From a virus, in the IMG/VR virus record IMGVR_UViG_3300009508_000001, positions 1 to 64,000 of that record: a stretch of 64,000 nucleotides of DNA; one strand, written 5' to 3'. The first letter of the stretch is position 1. Each line of letters opens with the position of its first letter. Below, in pieces: positions 41,881 through 49,988 of the stretch. A program made the position numbers and the translations under genes. The notes under the pieces were generated by a model. That model was given only the letters and a program-made list of their open reading frames with translations. It ran no database searches and was not told the DNA's origin.

Positions 41881-42233
41881 TAACTAAAATAAACTAAATA
41901 TGATAATATACATAAAAAATAATAGTATATTATTAAACGGGGAAACCCATTAAAATAAGAATTATGTGTAAATGTAATAATGGCAATCCCGTGCCGTCAC
42001 TTGATAGTATTAAAAATGAATCTATAAATTATATAAAAAATAAGAATCTTGAAAGAAAAGACGCTTTAATAATTACAGATTTTATTAAACATATATTACA
42101 AAACGGTGTAGAGACTAACAAGGAATATCCTGAACTAACTGTGTCTGGAAAAAGACGTGAATTAGTAGGATAATGAGATAGTCCGAACTATAAAAATAAA
42201 ATAATTAAAAATTAAATTAAAACTAAATTAAAG

Positions 42234-42908
42234 ATGAAACAAGTAGTATGTATTAATCCAAAGAGATATAGACTAACACAAGGTGGTGAATACACAGTTG
42301 CTAATAACCCTGTAAGAGGTTTTTACAACGTAGAAAATGATAATGGTAGTATAAGACGTTATTCAGCAGAACTATTCAGAGATGTACCTAATGAAGATAC
42401 AGCAGATGTAGCTTTAAATACATTAAGAATAACTAGAACTGAAGCTGGAGTTATATCAATTAGCATTACAGTTGACAATCAAAATTATTCAACACAAACT
42501 TCAGAAACATTAGGTAGAATTACTTGTAGTTGTGGTATTCATAGTATAAATGCTATAACAACAATGTTAAATTTCGTACAAACTTTACCTGATAGACAAG
42601 ATCTTAGGGTTAGAGTATTAGCTAGATTTATTCAATATTGTACTCAAGTAAGAGATATTGGAGCTATGTTAATTAGTACAAATATTAATTGTGCTAACTA
42701 TGCTTATTTACCTCAAGCTGTTGCTCATTTAAGACAAAATGGTTTTATTATAAATGAAACTTTTGTAGATAATCCTAATTCAGGTAATACAATAGTAATT
42801 TATACAGTAGTTGTAACACCTGTAGAAGGTGTAGATTATGATGAGTTAGAAGAAGAAGACGATGTTGAAGATATTGTTGATTTAGCTCAATTGGAAGAAG
42901 ACCACTAA
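42234..42908 (+). CDS. Intron-resident protein, not an obvious endonuclease
   Basis: 224 residues. The N-terminal about 50 residues form a small beta-barrel-like domain (YRLTQGGEYTVANNPVRGFY, then NDNGSIRRYSAELF) that I have seen on assorted phage proteins. A helical region with ITCSCGIHSINAITTMLNF follows, and the tail is very acidic. It lies after P7, toward the intron 3' end. Not recognised as a homing enzyme. Confidence 0.6.
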   Translation: MKQVVCINPKRYRLTQGGEYTVANNPVRGFYNVENDNGSIRRYSAELFRDVPNEDTADVALNTLRITRTEAGVISISITVDNQNYSTQTSETLGRITCSCGIHSINAITTMLNFVQTLPDRQDLRVRVLARFIQYCTQVRDIGAMLISTNINCANYAYLPQAVAHLRQNGFIINETFVDNPNSGNTIVIYTVVVTPVEGVDYDELEEEDDVEDIVDLAQLEEDH

Positions 42909-42983
42909 TTTTTTAATTATATTAAATTATAGAGTATAGCAGAAATGACTATACCGCCAGATAAAACTGGTAGTAACAAATAG

Positions 42984-43937
42984 AAATCACAAGCTTGCGA
43001 TTGGTTGTATATGTACAATCCAATTGACTATATTATAAACAATAAAACTAATATTAAACTTAAAATATTTTATTTCTCATTAGAGATGTCTAAAGAACAA
43101 AAACTTAGACAATCTATATGTAATTATTTATATGTAAAATCTAAAGGTAAATATAAAATAGATCCAAAAAATCTAAGGAGTGTAAAAAATCCTGTAAGTG
43201 AAGAAATACTAAATGAAGTAGAAGGTTCTAAAGAACATTTTGATAAGTTTCAAGAAGTGGTAACATTTATTGATAATATTAAAAATCCTACTGGTATTTA
43301 CAAATTTATGCGTAACTACGCTAGAGCAAATGGTACTATTCATATGACCACTAAGACTTTTAAAGATAATAAGACTGGTGAAAAATATGAAAATGAAATA
43401 TTTAATTATTATGAACCTAATGACCCTGATGAATATGTTATAATGATCATTGATCACGTATCATTATTGCATCAGGAACAAGGTATGACATTACATCAAA
43501 CTATAACTAAGTTATCTTCTAATTATTTAGTAGAACTTAGAAATAGATATAATTTTATACCTGTAGTAATACAACAACAATCAGCAGCTCAAGAATCAGT
43601 TGAAAATATGAAAGCTAATCGTCTTAAACCTAGTTTAGATGGTCTTGCAGATAATAAATTAACTGCTAGAGATGCTGATGTTGTATTAGGTTTATTTAGC
43701 CCTTATAGACATAAAATAAAAACATATCCTGAAAAGGATGGCTATAACATAATGTATTTTAAAGATAATATTAGGTTTTTAGAAGTATTAGCTTCACGTG
43801 AAGGAGGAGGAAATAGTATATGTCCATTATATTTTGATGGCGCTGTAAACTTTTTTAAAGAACTTCCTTTACCTACTAATATTCCTGAAATGAATAAGAT
43901 TAAAAATTTTATAAAAAATGAAAGAGAAAGAACCTAA
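42984..43937 (+). CDS. dnaB: DnaB-type replicative helicase, exon 2
   Basis: 317 residues beginning KSQACDWLYMYNP. Helicase motifs: IFYFSLEMSKEQ (H1a), Walker B VIMIIDHVSLLHQ, VIQQQSAAQE, and the LADNKLTARDADVVLGLF region with an arginine-finger-type end. The frame extends upstream only to the intron boundary. It overlaps the next gene by 20 nt. It unwinds DNA ahead of the polymerase. Confidence 0.85.
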   Translation, partial: KSQACDWLYMYNPIDYIINNKTNIKLKIFYFSLEMSKEQKLRQSICNYLYVKSKGKYKIDPKNLRSVKNPVSEEILNEVEGSKEHFDKFQEVVTFIDNIKNPTGIYKFMRNYARANGTIHMTTKTFKDNKTGEKYENEIFNYYEPNDPDEYVIMIIDHVSLLHQEQGMTLHQTITKLSSNYLVELRNRYNFIPVVIQQQSAAQESVENMKANRLKPSLDGLADNKLTARDADVVLGLFSPYRHKIKTYPEKDGYNIMYFKDNIRFLEVLASREGGGNSICPLYFDGAVNFFKELPLPTNIPEMNKIKNFIKNERERT

Positions 43938-44679
43938 AAATATAGGCAATTTAAAAGATATTTTAAATAAAAATATCAATAAAGAACTTTTTGAAAGAGA
44001 AGATCATGATGAATTAATTAATGATTATAATGATGAAGGTACAGATGGTGTATATTCACCAATTTTAGAAATTATAAATAATGTTTTTGAAAATTTTGTA
44101 AAAAAATCTAGAGAACAAAAGTATTTTTTTAAAATGAATAGAAATTCAAATGGTCATAATGTAGCTGGTCATATGTTTTCTATAGATAAACTAGACAAAA
44201 GAGATAGATGGACTTTTGAAGTGTTTATTAACGATTCTGGTAAATTAGAAATAGCACTTATGTCTAATAGTGATTATAACACTGTTAATTTCACATATAG
44301 TAGACTTCAAGTAGATAATAAATCAGGTTTGTATTCTAGAATGTTAATGACAGCTAGAAAAAGTAATTCTGTTAGAATTGATGATATTAGCTTATATAAA
44401 GTAATAGGTGAAAATATTATCGAAATAGAAGTGCTTTCTGAAAAAAAGAAAGAATTAGATCAAATTTTGAAAGATCAACTTGAGGAATTAAATAACATAA
44501 AAGAATTAATTGGAAATGTAGTTTATATGATTGATTTTATGGAAAAATCTAAAACTACTATTGATACATTATCTAATATTAAAAGTAATATGATCCTTGA
44601 ATCAATGAATGAATCTAAAGAAGATTCTACAGTAGATTTGAAAACTACAATTAATGAAATAATTAACTTAGAACTATAA
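43918..44679 (+). CDS. Hypothetical protein of the replication operon
   Basis: 253 residues. The middle (DRWTFEVFINDSGKLEIALM) is beta-rich. The C-terminal third is coiled coil (VLSEKKKELDQILKDQLEEL). It overlaps the helicase stop by 20 nt and is followed 2 nt later by a UVR-like gene. Not recognised. Confidence 0.55.
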   Translation: MKEKEPKNIGNLKDILNKNINKELFEREDHDELINDYNDEGTDGVYSPILEIINNVFENFVKKSREQKYFFKMNRNSNGHNVAGHMFSIDKLDKRDRWTFEVFINDSGKLEIALMSNSDYNTVNFTYSRLQVDNKSGLYSRMLMTARKSNSVRIDDISLYKVIGENIIEIEVLSEKKKELDQILKDQLEELNNIKELIGNVVYMIDFMEKSKTTIDTLSNIKSNMILESMNESKEDSTVDLKTTINEIINLEL

Positions 44680-44681
44680 TT

Positions 44682-45077
44682 ATGTTTAAGAATCTCTTAA
44701 AAGAATTAAAACCTGTTATACCAAGATTAGAAAGTAATCTTTTTGACAAAGATACTGTTTTTAATAATGAAGAAATACTTAATAGAGGTATATATAAAGA
44801 ATCTTTACAGGAAGATTTAGATGGTATTGTATTAACAAAAGAATTTATATCTTCAGATAAAACTTTTAGTAAAATTCAAATTACTAAAATGGATAAATCT
44901 TCTTTTTTTATTCAAGTAAATCATGATTTAATTAATTTACCTGAAGCTAGGAAAGAAATTGCATGTATTAAATCTAAAATAAATGATTTAGTAGAAGAAA
45001 ATAAATTTGAAGAATGTACTATTTTAAGAGATAAAATGTATATTTTAAATAAAATAGTAGAAATAAAAACAACATAA
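44682..45077 (+). CDS. Small protein with UVR-like helical hairpin
   Basis: 131 residues. The C-terminal INDLVEENKFEECTILRDKM follows the UVR-domain pattern (charged helix, FE-x-x-x-x-LRD), known from UvrB/UvrC and regulators such as McsA. The N-terminal part is beta-rich. It ends at the thyA start. Protein-protein contact in replication or repair is likely. Confidence 0.5.
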   Translation: MFKNLLKELKPVIPRLESNLFDKDTVFNNEEILNRGIYKESLQEDLDGIVLTKEFISSDKTFSKIQITKMDKSSFFIQVNHDLINLPEARKEIACIKSKINDLVEENKFEECTILRDKMYILNKIVEIKTT

Positions 45078-45905
45078 ATGGCAAAAATAGATTATGAATA
45101 TAAAAAATTATTACAACACATCTTAGATGAAGGATATAGATATGAAGATCCTAATCGTAAAGGTGTATATAGGCGTCAAATATCAGATTATAAGATTGTA
45201 CACGATTTTAGAGATGGTTTTCCTGCGCTAACTACTAAAAAGTTAGCGTGGAAATCTGTTGTAGGAGAGTTATTGTGGATTTTAAGAGGAGATACTAATA
45301 TTAAATATCTTGTAGATAATGATATTAATATTTGGAATAAAGATACTTATAATTATTATTTAAGTAAAGGTGAAGGTAAATTTGGAATTAAACCTTATGA
45401 TGAGTTTATTAAAAAAATAGGTGTAGAAAGAAATATTTCAAATAATAAAAACTATAATTTTGGAGATATAGGTAGAGGTTATGGTGCTCAATTGAGAAAT
45501 TGGAGAGGTTCTAGTGAAGTAGATAATGGTCCAGAGTTTAATACTATAGACCAATTTGCAGAACTTATAAACATTCTTAAAACTAATCCAATGGCTACTA
45601 AGAAGACAGTAACATTCTGGAATCCAGCAGAGAAAGATCAATGTGCTTTAACACCTTGTCATTGGAGTTTTGAAGTATTGGTTGAACCTATTGAATTTGA
45701 TTATGTTGCTGATTATACAGGACTTAAAGAAAATGATTGGTTTGAAAAAGCTTGTAAAAATTTAGAACATAAAGATGTTATAAAATGTGAAAATAAATAT
45801 TATCAAATATTTTTTGGACCAGAACATGATTCTTGTGAAGAGTTTATACCTAAATATCAATTCACTTTAAAATGGCATCAACATAGTGTGGATACATTCC
45901 TCGGT
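45078..45905 (+). CDS. thyA: Thymidylate synthase, exon 1
   Basis: 276 codons up to HSVDTFLG. The catalytic motif is ALTPCHWSFEVLV, with the nucleophile Cys in PCH. An insertion of about 60 residues follows (from EPIEFDYVADYTGLKEN to EEFIPKYQ) before the conserved W-HQHSVDTFLG, making the spliced protein 389 residues against about 264 in E. coli. The frame ends at TAG 45909-45911 in the intron. It makes dTMP for phage DNA. Confidence 0.93.
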
Positions 45906-46025
45906 AGGTAGTAAGCTGAGGTTAAAACTAGTTAAACGGGGAAACTCCTAATATTAAGTTAAGGACAATCCCGTGCTAAATTTTTTTATATAATAAATAT
46001 TATTATAAAATAATGAGTAAATAAC

Positions 46026-46056
46026 TTGCAATATAGGTAACTATTTTGTATATTTG
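46026..46056 (+). promoter_or_regulatory. Host-type promoter for the intron endonuclease
   Basis: TTG (46026-46028), 20-nt spacer, TATATTTG (46049-46056): full Bacteroidota sigma-A consensus inside the intron. The endonuclease ATG is 15 nt downstream. Confidence 0.78.
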
Positions 46057-46071
46057 TAGAAATACAAATTT

Positions 46072-46755
46072 ATGAAAGGTTATATTTACAAAATTACAAA
46101 TTTAAATACCAATAAATATTATATTGGTAGTACAGTTGATTTTAAAACAAGAAAAAAACAACATTTATGGCATTTAAGAGCTAATAAACATGTAAATAAA
46201 CATTTACAGAGTTCTTATAATAAACATGGTGAAGAATTTTTTGAATTTAAAATAATAGCTGAAGTTAATAATATTAAAGAAACTGAACAAGAGTTTCTAG
46301 ATAATTTAGATTTTACAAAATCTTATAATATATCACCAAATTCTGTTGGTGGAGATATAATAAAAACATTTCCATTAAAAAGACAAAAAGAAGTTTATAA
46401 AAAAATATCAGAAAGTAGAAAAGGTAGTTTACCTGGAAATGCTATTTCTGTTAATATAAATGGTGAAATATTTAATTCTTTTAATAAAGCCTCAATTGCT
46501 TTAAATTTACCAGTTACAACTATTAGATATAGATGTAAATCATTAAATAGTAAATTTAGAAATTGGAACATTATAGGAGAAGAAAAAGATGAAAATAAAC
46601 TGTATAAAGAAGGTATTAATCAAGGTCATATAATTATATGTGAACAAAAAGAATTTCCTTCTTATGCAGAAGCAGCAAGATATTATAATATGTCTATAAC
46701 TGCTATTCAAAATAGAGTAAAATCCAAAAATTATCCACAATTTTATAAAAAATAA
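46072..46755 (+). CDS. GIY-YIG homing endonuclease of the thyA intron
   Basis: 227 residues. MKGYIYKITNLNTNKYYIGS carries both GIY and YIG elements, followed by R/H residues in FKTRKKQHLWHL and the SSYNKHGEEFFEFKII segment. The C-terminal half has repeated DNA-binding modules of NUMOD type (SFNKASIALNLPVTTIRYRC; SYAEAARYYNMSITAIQNRV). It cuts intronless thyA to spread the intron, as I-TevI does for td. Its stop lies in intron core sequence. Confidence 0.9.
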   Translation: MKGYIYKITNLNTNKYYIGSTVDFKTRKKQHLWHLRANKHVNKHLQSSYNKHGEEFFEFKIIAEVNNIKETEQEFLDNLDFTKSYNISPNSVGGDIIKTFPLKRQKEVYKKISESRKGSLPGNAISVNINGEIFNSFNKASIALNLPVTTIRYRCKSLNSKFRNWNIIGEEKDENKLYKEGINQGHIIICEQKEFPSYAEAARYYNMSITAIQNRVKSKNYPQFYKK

Positions 46756-46885
46756 ATGCCGAACGACTATCCCTTATGGGAGTACAATCAAGTGATTGGA
46801 AACGCTAGTCCTCAGAAATGAGTGAAGATATAGTCTAATCTGCATAGTAATATGCAGCAGTTTAATTAATAAAAAATAAAAAATT

Positions 46886-47122
46886 ATGCAAAATTTATAT
46901 TATGTAGTAGAAAAACATCTACAGCAAATTGATTTAGAAGAAAATATAGAAGAAACTACAGGTTGGAAAACAATAACAGTTTATGATATAGATACTCAAG
47001 CTATGAATTTAATAGAAGTGTGTCAAATAGAAGCTAAAACTGAAACTAATTCTGAAGAGGAAATTTATATTTATTTAGAAAACAACAATGATGAAAATGA
47101 GTATAATTTAATAGAATTATAA
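46886..47122 (+). CDS. Small acidic intron-resident protein
   Basis: 78 residues, MQNLYYVVEKHLQQIDLEEN onward, Glu/Asn-rich. It lies between the P7/P9 region and the terminal GCATAAAGT/ACTTTATG hairpin of the thyA intron. Not an endonuclease. The beta-stranded start (TGWKTITVYDIDTQAMNLIE) resembles small phage anti-host factors in size and charge only. Confidence 0.55.
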   Translation: MQNLYYVVEKHLQQIDLEENIEETTGWKTITVYDIDTQAMNLIEVCQIEAKTETNSEEEIYIYLENNNDENEYNLIEL

Positions 47123-47163
47123 TTAAACGCATAAAGTAGTTACGCACTTTATGGAATAAAATG

Positions 47164-47505
47164 TTACCCTTTAACATTGCTTCTTATGGACTTTTAGCAC
47201 AGATTATAGGTAAGATGACTAATATGATACCAAAAGGTATTATAGGTGATTTAAGCAACGTACATATTTATGAACCTCATTTAGATGCTGTTAAAGAGCA
47301 GTTAAGTAGGGATGTTGATAAGTATGGTGATAGTGAATTAATGATTAGTACATTAACTCAAACTAATTTAAATAATGATAATTTTAAAAATAATGATATT
47401 ATGAGGCATATTGATAATGGTAATATTGATATTAAAGATTTTACATTATTTGATTATAAATCATACCCAAGAATACCAGCAGAAATGTTGGCTTATAGTA
47501 ATTAA
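47164..47505 (+). CDS. thyA: Thymidylate synthase, exon 2
   Basis: 113 residues starting LPFNIASYGLLAQIIGKMTN, the dUMP-binding C-terminal part of ThyA (Asn in FNIASY; HIYEPHLDAVKEQL corresponds to the H-x-Y motif). The ATG at 47161 supplies only its G as the last intron base, so it is not a true start. Confidence 0.92.
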   Translation, partial: LPFNIASYGLLAQIIGKMTNMIPKGIIGDLSNVHIYEPHLDAVKEQLSRDVDKYGDSELMISTLTQTNLNNDNFKNNDIMRHIDNGNIDIKDFTLFDYKSYPRIPAEMLAYSN

Positions 47506-47518
47506 AAACTAATTAAAA

Positions 47519-48121
47519 ATGAGAAATAATTATTCTTGTTATTATGGTATAAAAATAGAAGATAAAATATATGATAATATAAGTTCTTCAAGTAAAGTTA
47601 AATTTGAACATTTTCATTTAGGAACTGCTTGTTGGTCAGGTTTACAAAGATTACCTTTAAAAACTAAATATATTTATATTTATAAATTTAATAATACTAA
47701 AGATTTACCACGATTAGTTCAATTAATAAATAATATAACGTCTTGTAAAATTGTTAAAATAAATAACAAGAAATATATTAGATATAAATTAATTGATTGG
47801 GATAAAGATAGAGTAAAAAATAGAGCTTGTTTTTTTTATTCTAAAAATCTTTTATTATTAAATATTATTAGATTAAATTGGTATAGAGCTAGTCAGTTTA
47901 ATATTGATCAATTTAAAAAAGATATATTTAATAATTGTAGAGGAACTGATTCTTTATATTTTTTACTTAAATGTATAAAAGATAATGTAATAGATAAATC
48001 TCAAGGAAGAGGTATTAATTTTGGAGATCATAGTCCTATATATAAAAATATAATCCTTAAAAAGAAAAAAGATTTATTTAAATATAAAGGTAATAGTATG
48101 CAAATATTTTTAACAAAATAA
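47519..48121 (+). CDS. Hypothetical protein
   Basis: 200 residues, basic. Segments: KVKFEHFHLGTACWSGLQRL and LDW-like KLIDWDKDRVKNRACFFYSK. No recognised family. Bears weak similarity in style (Cys/Arg/Tyr-rich, similar length of spacing) to the gene at 52134. Lies between thyA and the recombination ATPase. Confidence 0.5.
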   Translation: MRNNYSCYYGIKIEDKIYDNISSSSKVKFEHFHLGTACWSGLQRLPLKTKYIYIYKFNNTKDLPRLVQLINNITSCKIVKINNKKYIRYKLIDWDKDRVKNRACFFYSKNLLLLNIIRLNWYRASQFNIDQFKKDIFNNCRGTDSLYFLLKCIKDNVIDKSQGRGINFGDHSPIYKNIILKKKKDLFKYKGNSMQIFLTK

Positions 48122-48188
48122 CAGCTCATTTTTTATTTATATAGTTGATGAAAATAATCTAAACAATTATTAACTATAAAATAAATTA

Positions 48189-48647
48189 ATGGGACAATTA
48201 GTATTTATTGTTGGGAAATCAGGAATGGGTAAATCAACTAGTGCAAGAAATTTAGATCCAGATAAAACTGTGATTATAAATTCTGATCAAAAAGATTTAC
48301 CATTTCCTAAATTTCGTAGCAAATACAGTGAAGAAAAAGGAAATTACTTACAAACAAGTAATGTAGATGAAGTAATAACAAAATTAAAAGAAGTACAAAG
48401 TAATGATAATGTAAATACAGTTATAATTGATACTTGGAGTAGGATGATGACTGATGGAGTAATGGCGCCTAGCTTTGTAAAAAATAAAGGTTTTGAAAAA
48501 TGGGGTAATTTCTCATTTAGTCATTATAAACTTATTAATATTATCAACGAAAAGTTGAGAGATGATTTAGTAGTATATTTATTTTGTCATCCTGAAATAG
48601 TATATGATGAATCAGGCTTTCCTAGAATGGAAATAGCTGTGCAGGGT
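48189..48647 (+). CDS. RecA-fold ATPase (Sak4-like), exon 1
   Basis: 153 codons. Walker A GKSGMGKST is at residues 9-17. Walker B is TVIIDTWSRM near residue 79, and VVYLFCHPEIVYDESGFPRM is a sensor-like strand. The frame ends in the intron at TGA 48648-48650. The spliced protein has 223 residues. Sak4-type ATPases promote annealing and recombination, which fits the SSB-like gene downstream. Confidence 0.75.
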
Positions 48648-48884
48648 TGATTAATGTTTGCCCTGATTAAACCTATTTAATTGCTGGAACGTCTTTAAGC
48701 TTATATAACTACAACGTAATCATAAATGATAAGCGTGAATGTTTAAAAATATATAAGATTAGATAATCAGCAGCGAAGCTCTTTTAAAATAGAGAACGTT
48801 CACAGACTATCCCGTGAGGGAGTAAGTATAAATTATTAGTATAAAATTTATATTGAAAAAGTAGGTATTCACGAATTTTTGTTG

Positions 48885-48892
48885 TATCTTTG
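48885..48892 (+). promoter_or_regulatory. -7 box inside intron, before endonuclease
   Basis: TATCTTTG 4 nt before ATG 48897. No TTG occurs at the 20-nt spacing (TAG-like there), so only a half match. If used, the mRNA would be leaderless, like the gene at 22703. Confidence 0.4.
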
Positions 48893-48896
48893 TATT

Positions 48897-49670
48897 ATGA
48901 AGAAACAACTATTAAAATTTGTAAATATAGAAGAACTTAGTTCTACTGGTATTTACAACATAACTTTTAAAGGAACTAATAAAATATATATTGGTTCTAC
49001 TATAGCAGGTTTAAAGTCTAATAAAATTTCTGATAAAGGATTTTATTGTAGATGGTCTAAACATTTAAGATTATTAAAACAAAATATTCATCCTAATAAT
49101 TATTTGCAAAATGCATTTAATAAATATGGTAATGATAATATTGAATTTAATATAATTAAAATATGTATAGATAAAAATAAAATAATAGAATTAGAACAAT
49201 ATTATTTAGATAAATTAAAACCTTATAATAGAAAAAATGGATATAATATTCAAAAAAAAGCAGATAGAGTTGAACTATATAATTTAAATTTAAATAAAAA
49301 GAAAATAGTTCAGTATGATATTAATGGTAACTTTGAAAAAATACATAATAGTTCTTTAGAAGCCTCTAAAGAATTAAATGTAACTTCAAGTTCTATATAT
49401 CATTGTTTGCAATCTGATAATAGAATATGTAAAAATAAACAATTTGTATATTTTACTAAAAATTATCCTAAAAAAATAAAACCTTATATTAAAAAAGTTA
49501 AAACTAGAAAAAAAGTATATCAATATACTAAAGATAAAAAATACATTACTAATTATAATTCTGTTAAAAAAGCAGCAGAATCTGTAAATGGAAGTAGTGG
49601 TACATTATCTTATTATATACGTAAAACTGGTTTTTTCAAAGGTTATTATTGGAGTTATGAACGTGAATAA
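48897..49670 (+). CDS. GIY-YIG homing endonuclease of the ATPase intron
   Basis: 257 residues from ATG 48897; the TTG 18 nt upstream overlaps the -7 box. GIYNITFKGTNKIYIGSTIA holds the GIY/YIG core, with RWSKHLRLLKQNIH and FNKYGNDNIEFNIIKI following. The C-terminal part has modules with DNA-binding character (SLEASKELNVTSSSIYHCL; SVKKAAESVNGSSGTLSYYI). Its stop codon adjoins the P7 strand GATATAGTC. Confidence 0.88.
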   Translation: MKKQLLKFVNIEELSSTGIYNITFKGTNKIYIGSTIAGLKSNKISDKGFYCRWSKHLRLLKQNIHPNNYLQNAFNKYGNDNIEFNIIKICIDKNKIIELEQYYLDKLKPYNRKNGYNIQKKADRVELYNLNLNKKKIVQYDINGNFEKIHNSSLEASKELNVTSSSIYHCLQSDNRICKNKQFVYFTKNYPKKIKPYIKKVKTRKKVYQYTKDKKYITNYNSVKKAAESVNGSSGTLSYYIRKTGFFKGYYWSYERE

Positions 49671-49712
49671 AGATATAGTCGGTATATATATGAAAATGTA
49701 TATGTAAAAATG

Positions 49713-49925
49713 AAACAAATTAAGAAATTCTTCCCAGAAAGTTTTTCAAGTATAGTACTTTATGCAGAAGCTGTTAAAAGTCCAGGAAATCCTGTTCAAT
49801 ACGTATTTAGAACAGTTACAGGAGGAGATGACACATGTAAGACACCAATGGGTATGTTTGAAGAAGAAAACATAGACAATGATCTTATAATAGTCAATAA
49901 CGCTATAACAGAATATTATTCTTAA
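49713..49925 (+). CDS. RecA-fold ATPase (Sak4-like), exon 2
   Basis: 70 residues, KQIKKFFPESFSSIVLYAEA, ending in an acidic tail. It starts at the first base after intron G49712. It supplies the last strands of the ATPase core and a TVTGGDDTCKTPMG loop, probably a DNA-binding or finger-type segment. Confidence 0.75.
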   Translation, partial: KQIKKFFPESFSSIVLYAEAVKSPGNPVQYVFRTVTGGDDTCKTPMGMFEEENIDNDLIIVNNAITEYYS

Positions 49926-49988
49926 AATTTATATAAGTCGATGAAATATAGTCAATAATTATTAACTATAAACTTATAATAAAATTTT

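Larger units (their letters stand above)
41038..42983 (+). ncRNA. Group I intron in dnaB
   Basis: P1 is GGT|AAA paired with TTTGCC (41047-41052), with the splice-site U41037 opposite G. The core includes ACGGGGAAACCC and CAATCCCGTGCC (41938-41994), the P7-type GAGACTA and GAGATAGTCC (42175-42184), and a terminal G42983. Splicing restores the helicase frame exactly. It carries two proteins outside the core: one before it (41107-41880) and one after it (42234-42908). At 1946 nt it is the largest of the three introns. Confidence 0.85.
45906..47163 (+). ncRNA. Group I intron in thyA, td-like
   Basis: P1 is CCTCGGT (45899-45905) paired over 7 bp with GCTGAGG (45915-45921), with the required U-G at the splice site. 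Core: ACGGGGAAACTCC and CAATCCCGTGCTAAA (45935-45980). Then ATGCCGAACGACTATCCC, GAAGATATAGTC (46826-46835) and a CTGCATA/TATGCAG hairpin, all very close to my memory of the T4 td intron. The 3' end is G47163. Joining gives FLG-LPFNIASY, the same site as td. A GIY-YIG gene fills the P6-region loop and a 78-residue gene lies after P7. Confidence 0.93.
48648..49712 (+). ncRNA. Group I intron in the RecA-fold ATPase gene
   Basis: P1 is CAGGGT (48642-48647) paired with GCCCTG (48660-48665), 6 bp with a U-G at the splice site. The core has TAATCAGCAGCGAAGC, AGACTATCCCGTGAGGG (P7/P8, about 48804-48820) and GATATAGTC (49672-49680). The last base is G49712. Joining gives IAVQG-KQIKKFFPES in frame. The endonuclease sits in the P8-region loop. 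Confidence 0.9.

Noticed and set aside
41964-42173. 69-residue reading frame MCKCNNGNPVPSLDSIKNES inside the dnaB intron
   Set aside because: It runs through conserved intron core sequence (CAATCCCGTGCC and the P7 region), so the openness is probably incidental.
43005-43937. Independent helicase gene starting at TTG 43005
   Set aside because: The frame continues upstream to the intron border at 42984 and joins exon 1 to complete a Walker A.
40864-49925. Stop-codon reassignment (as in some crAss-like phages) to explain early stops
   Set aside because: TAA, TAG and TGA all end intact genes elsewhere, and the early stops are fully explained by introns with P1 helices.
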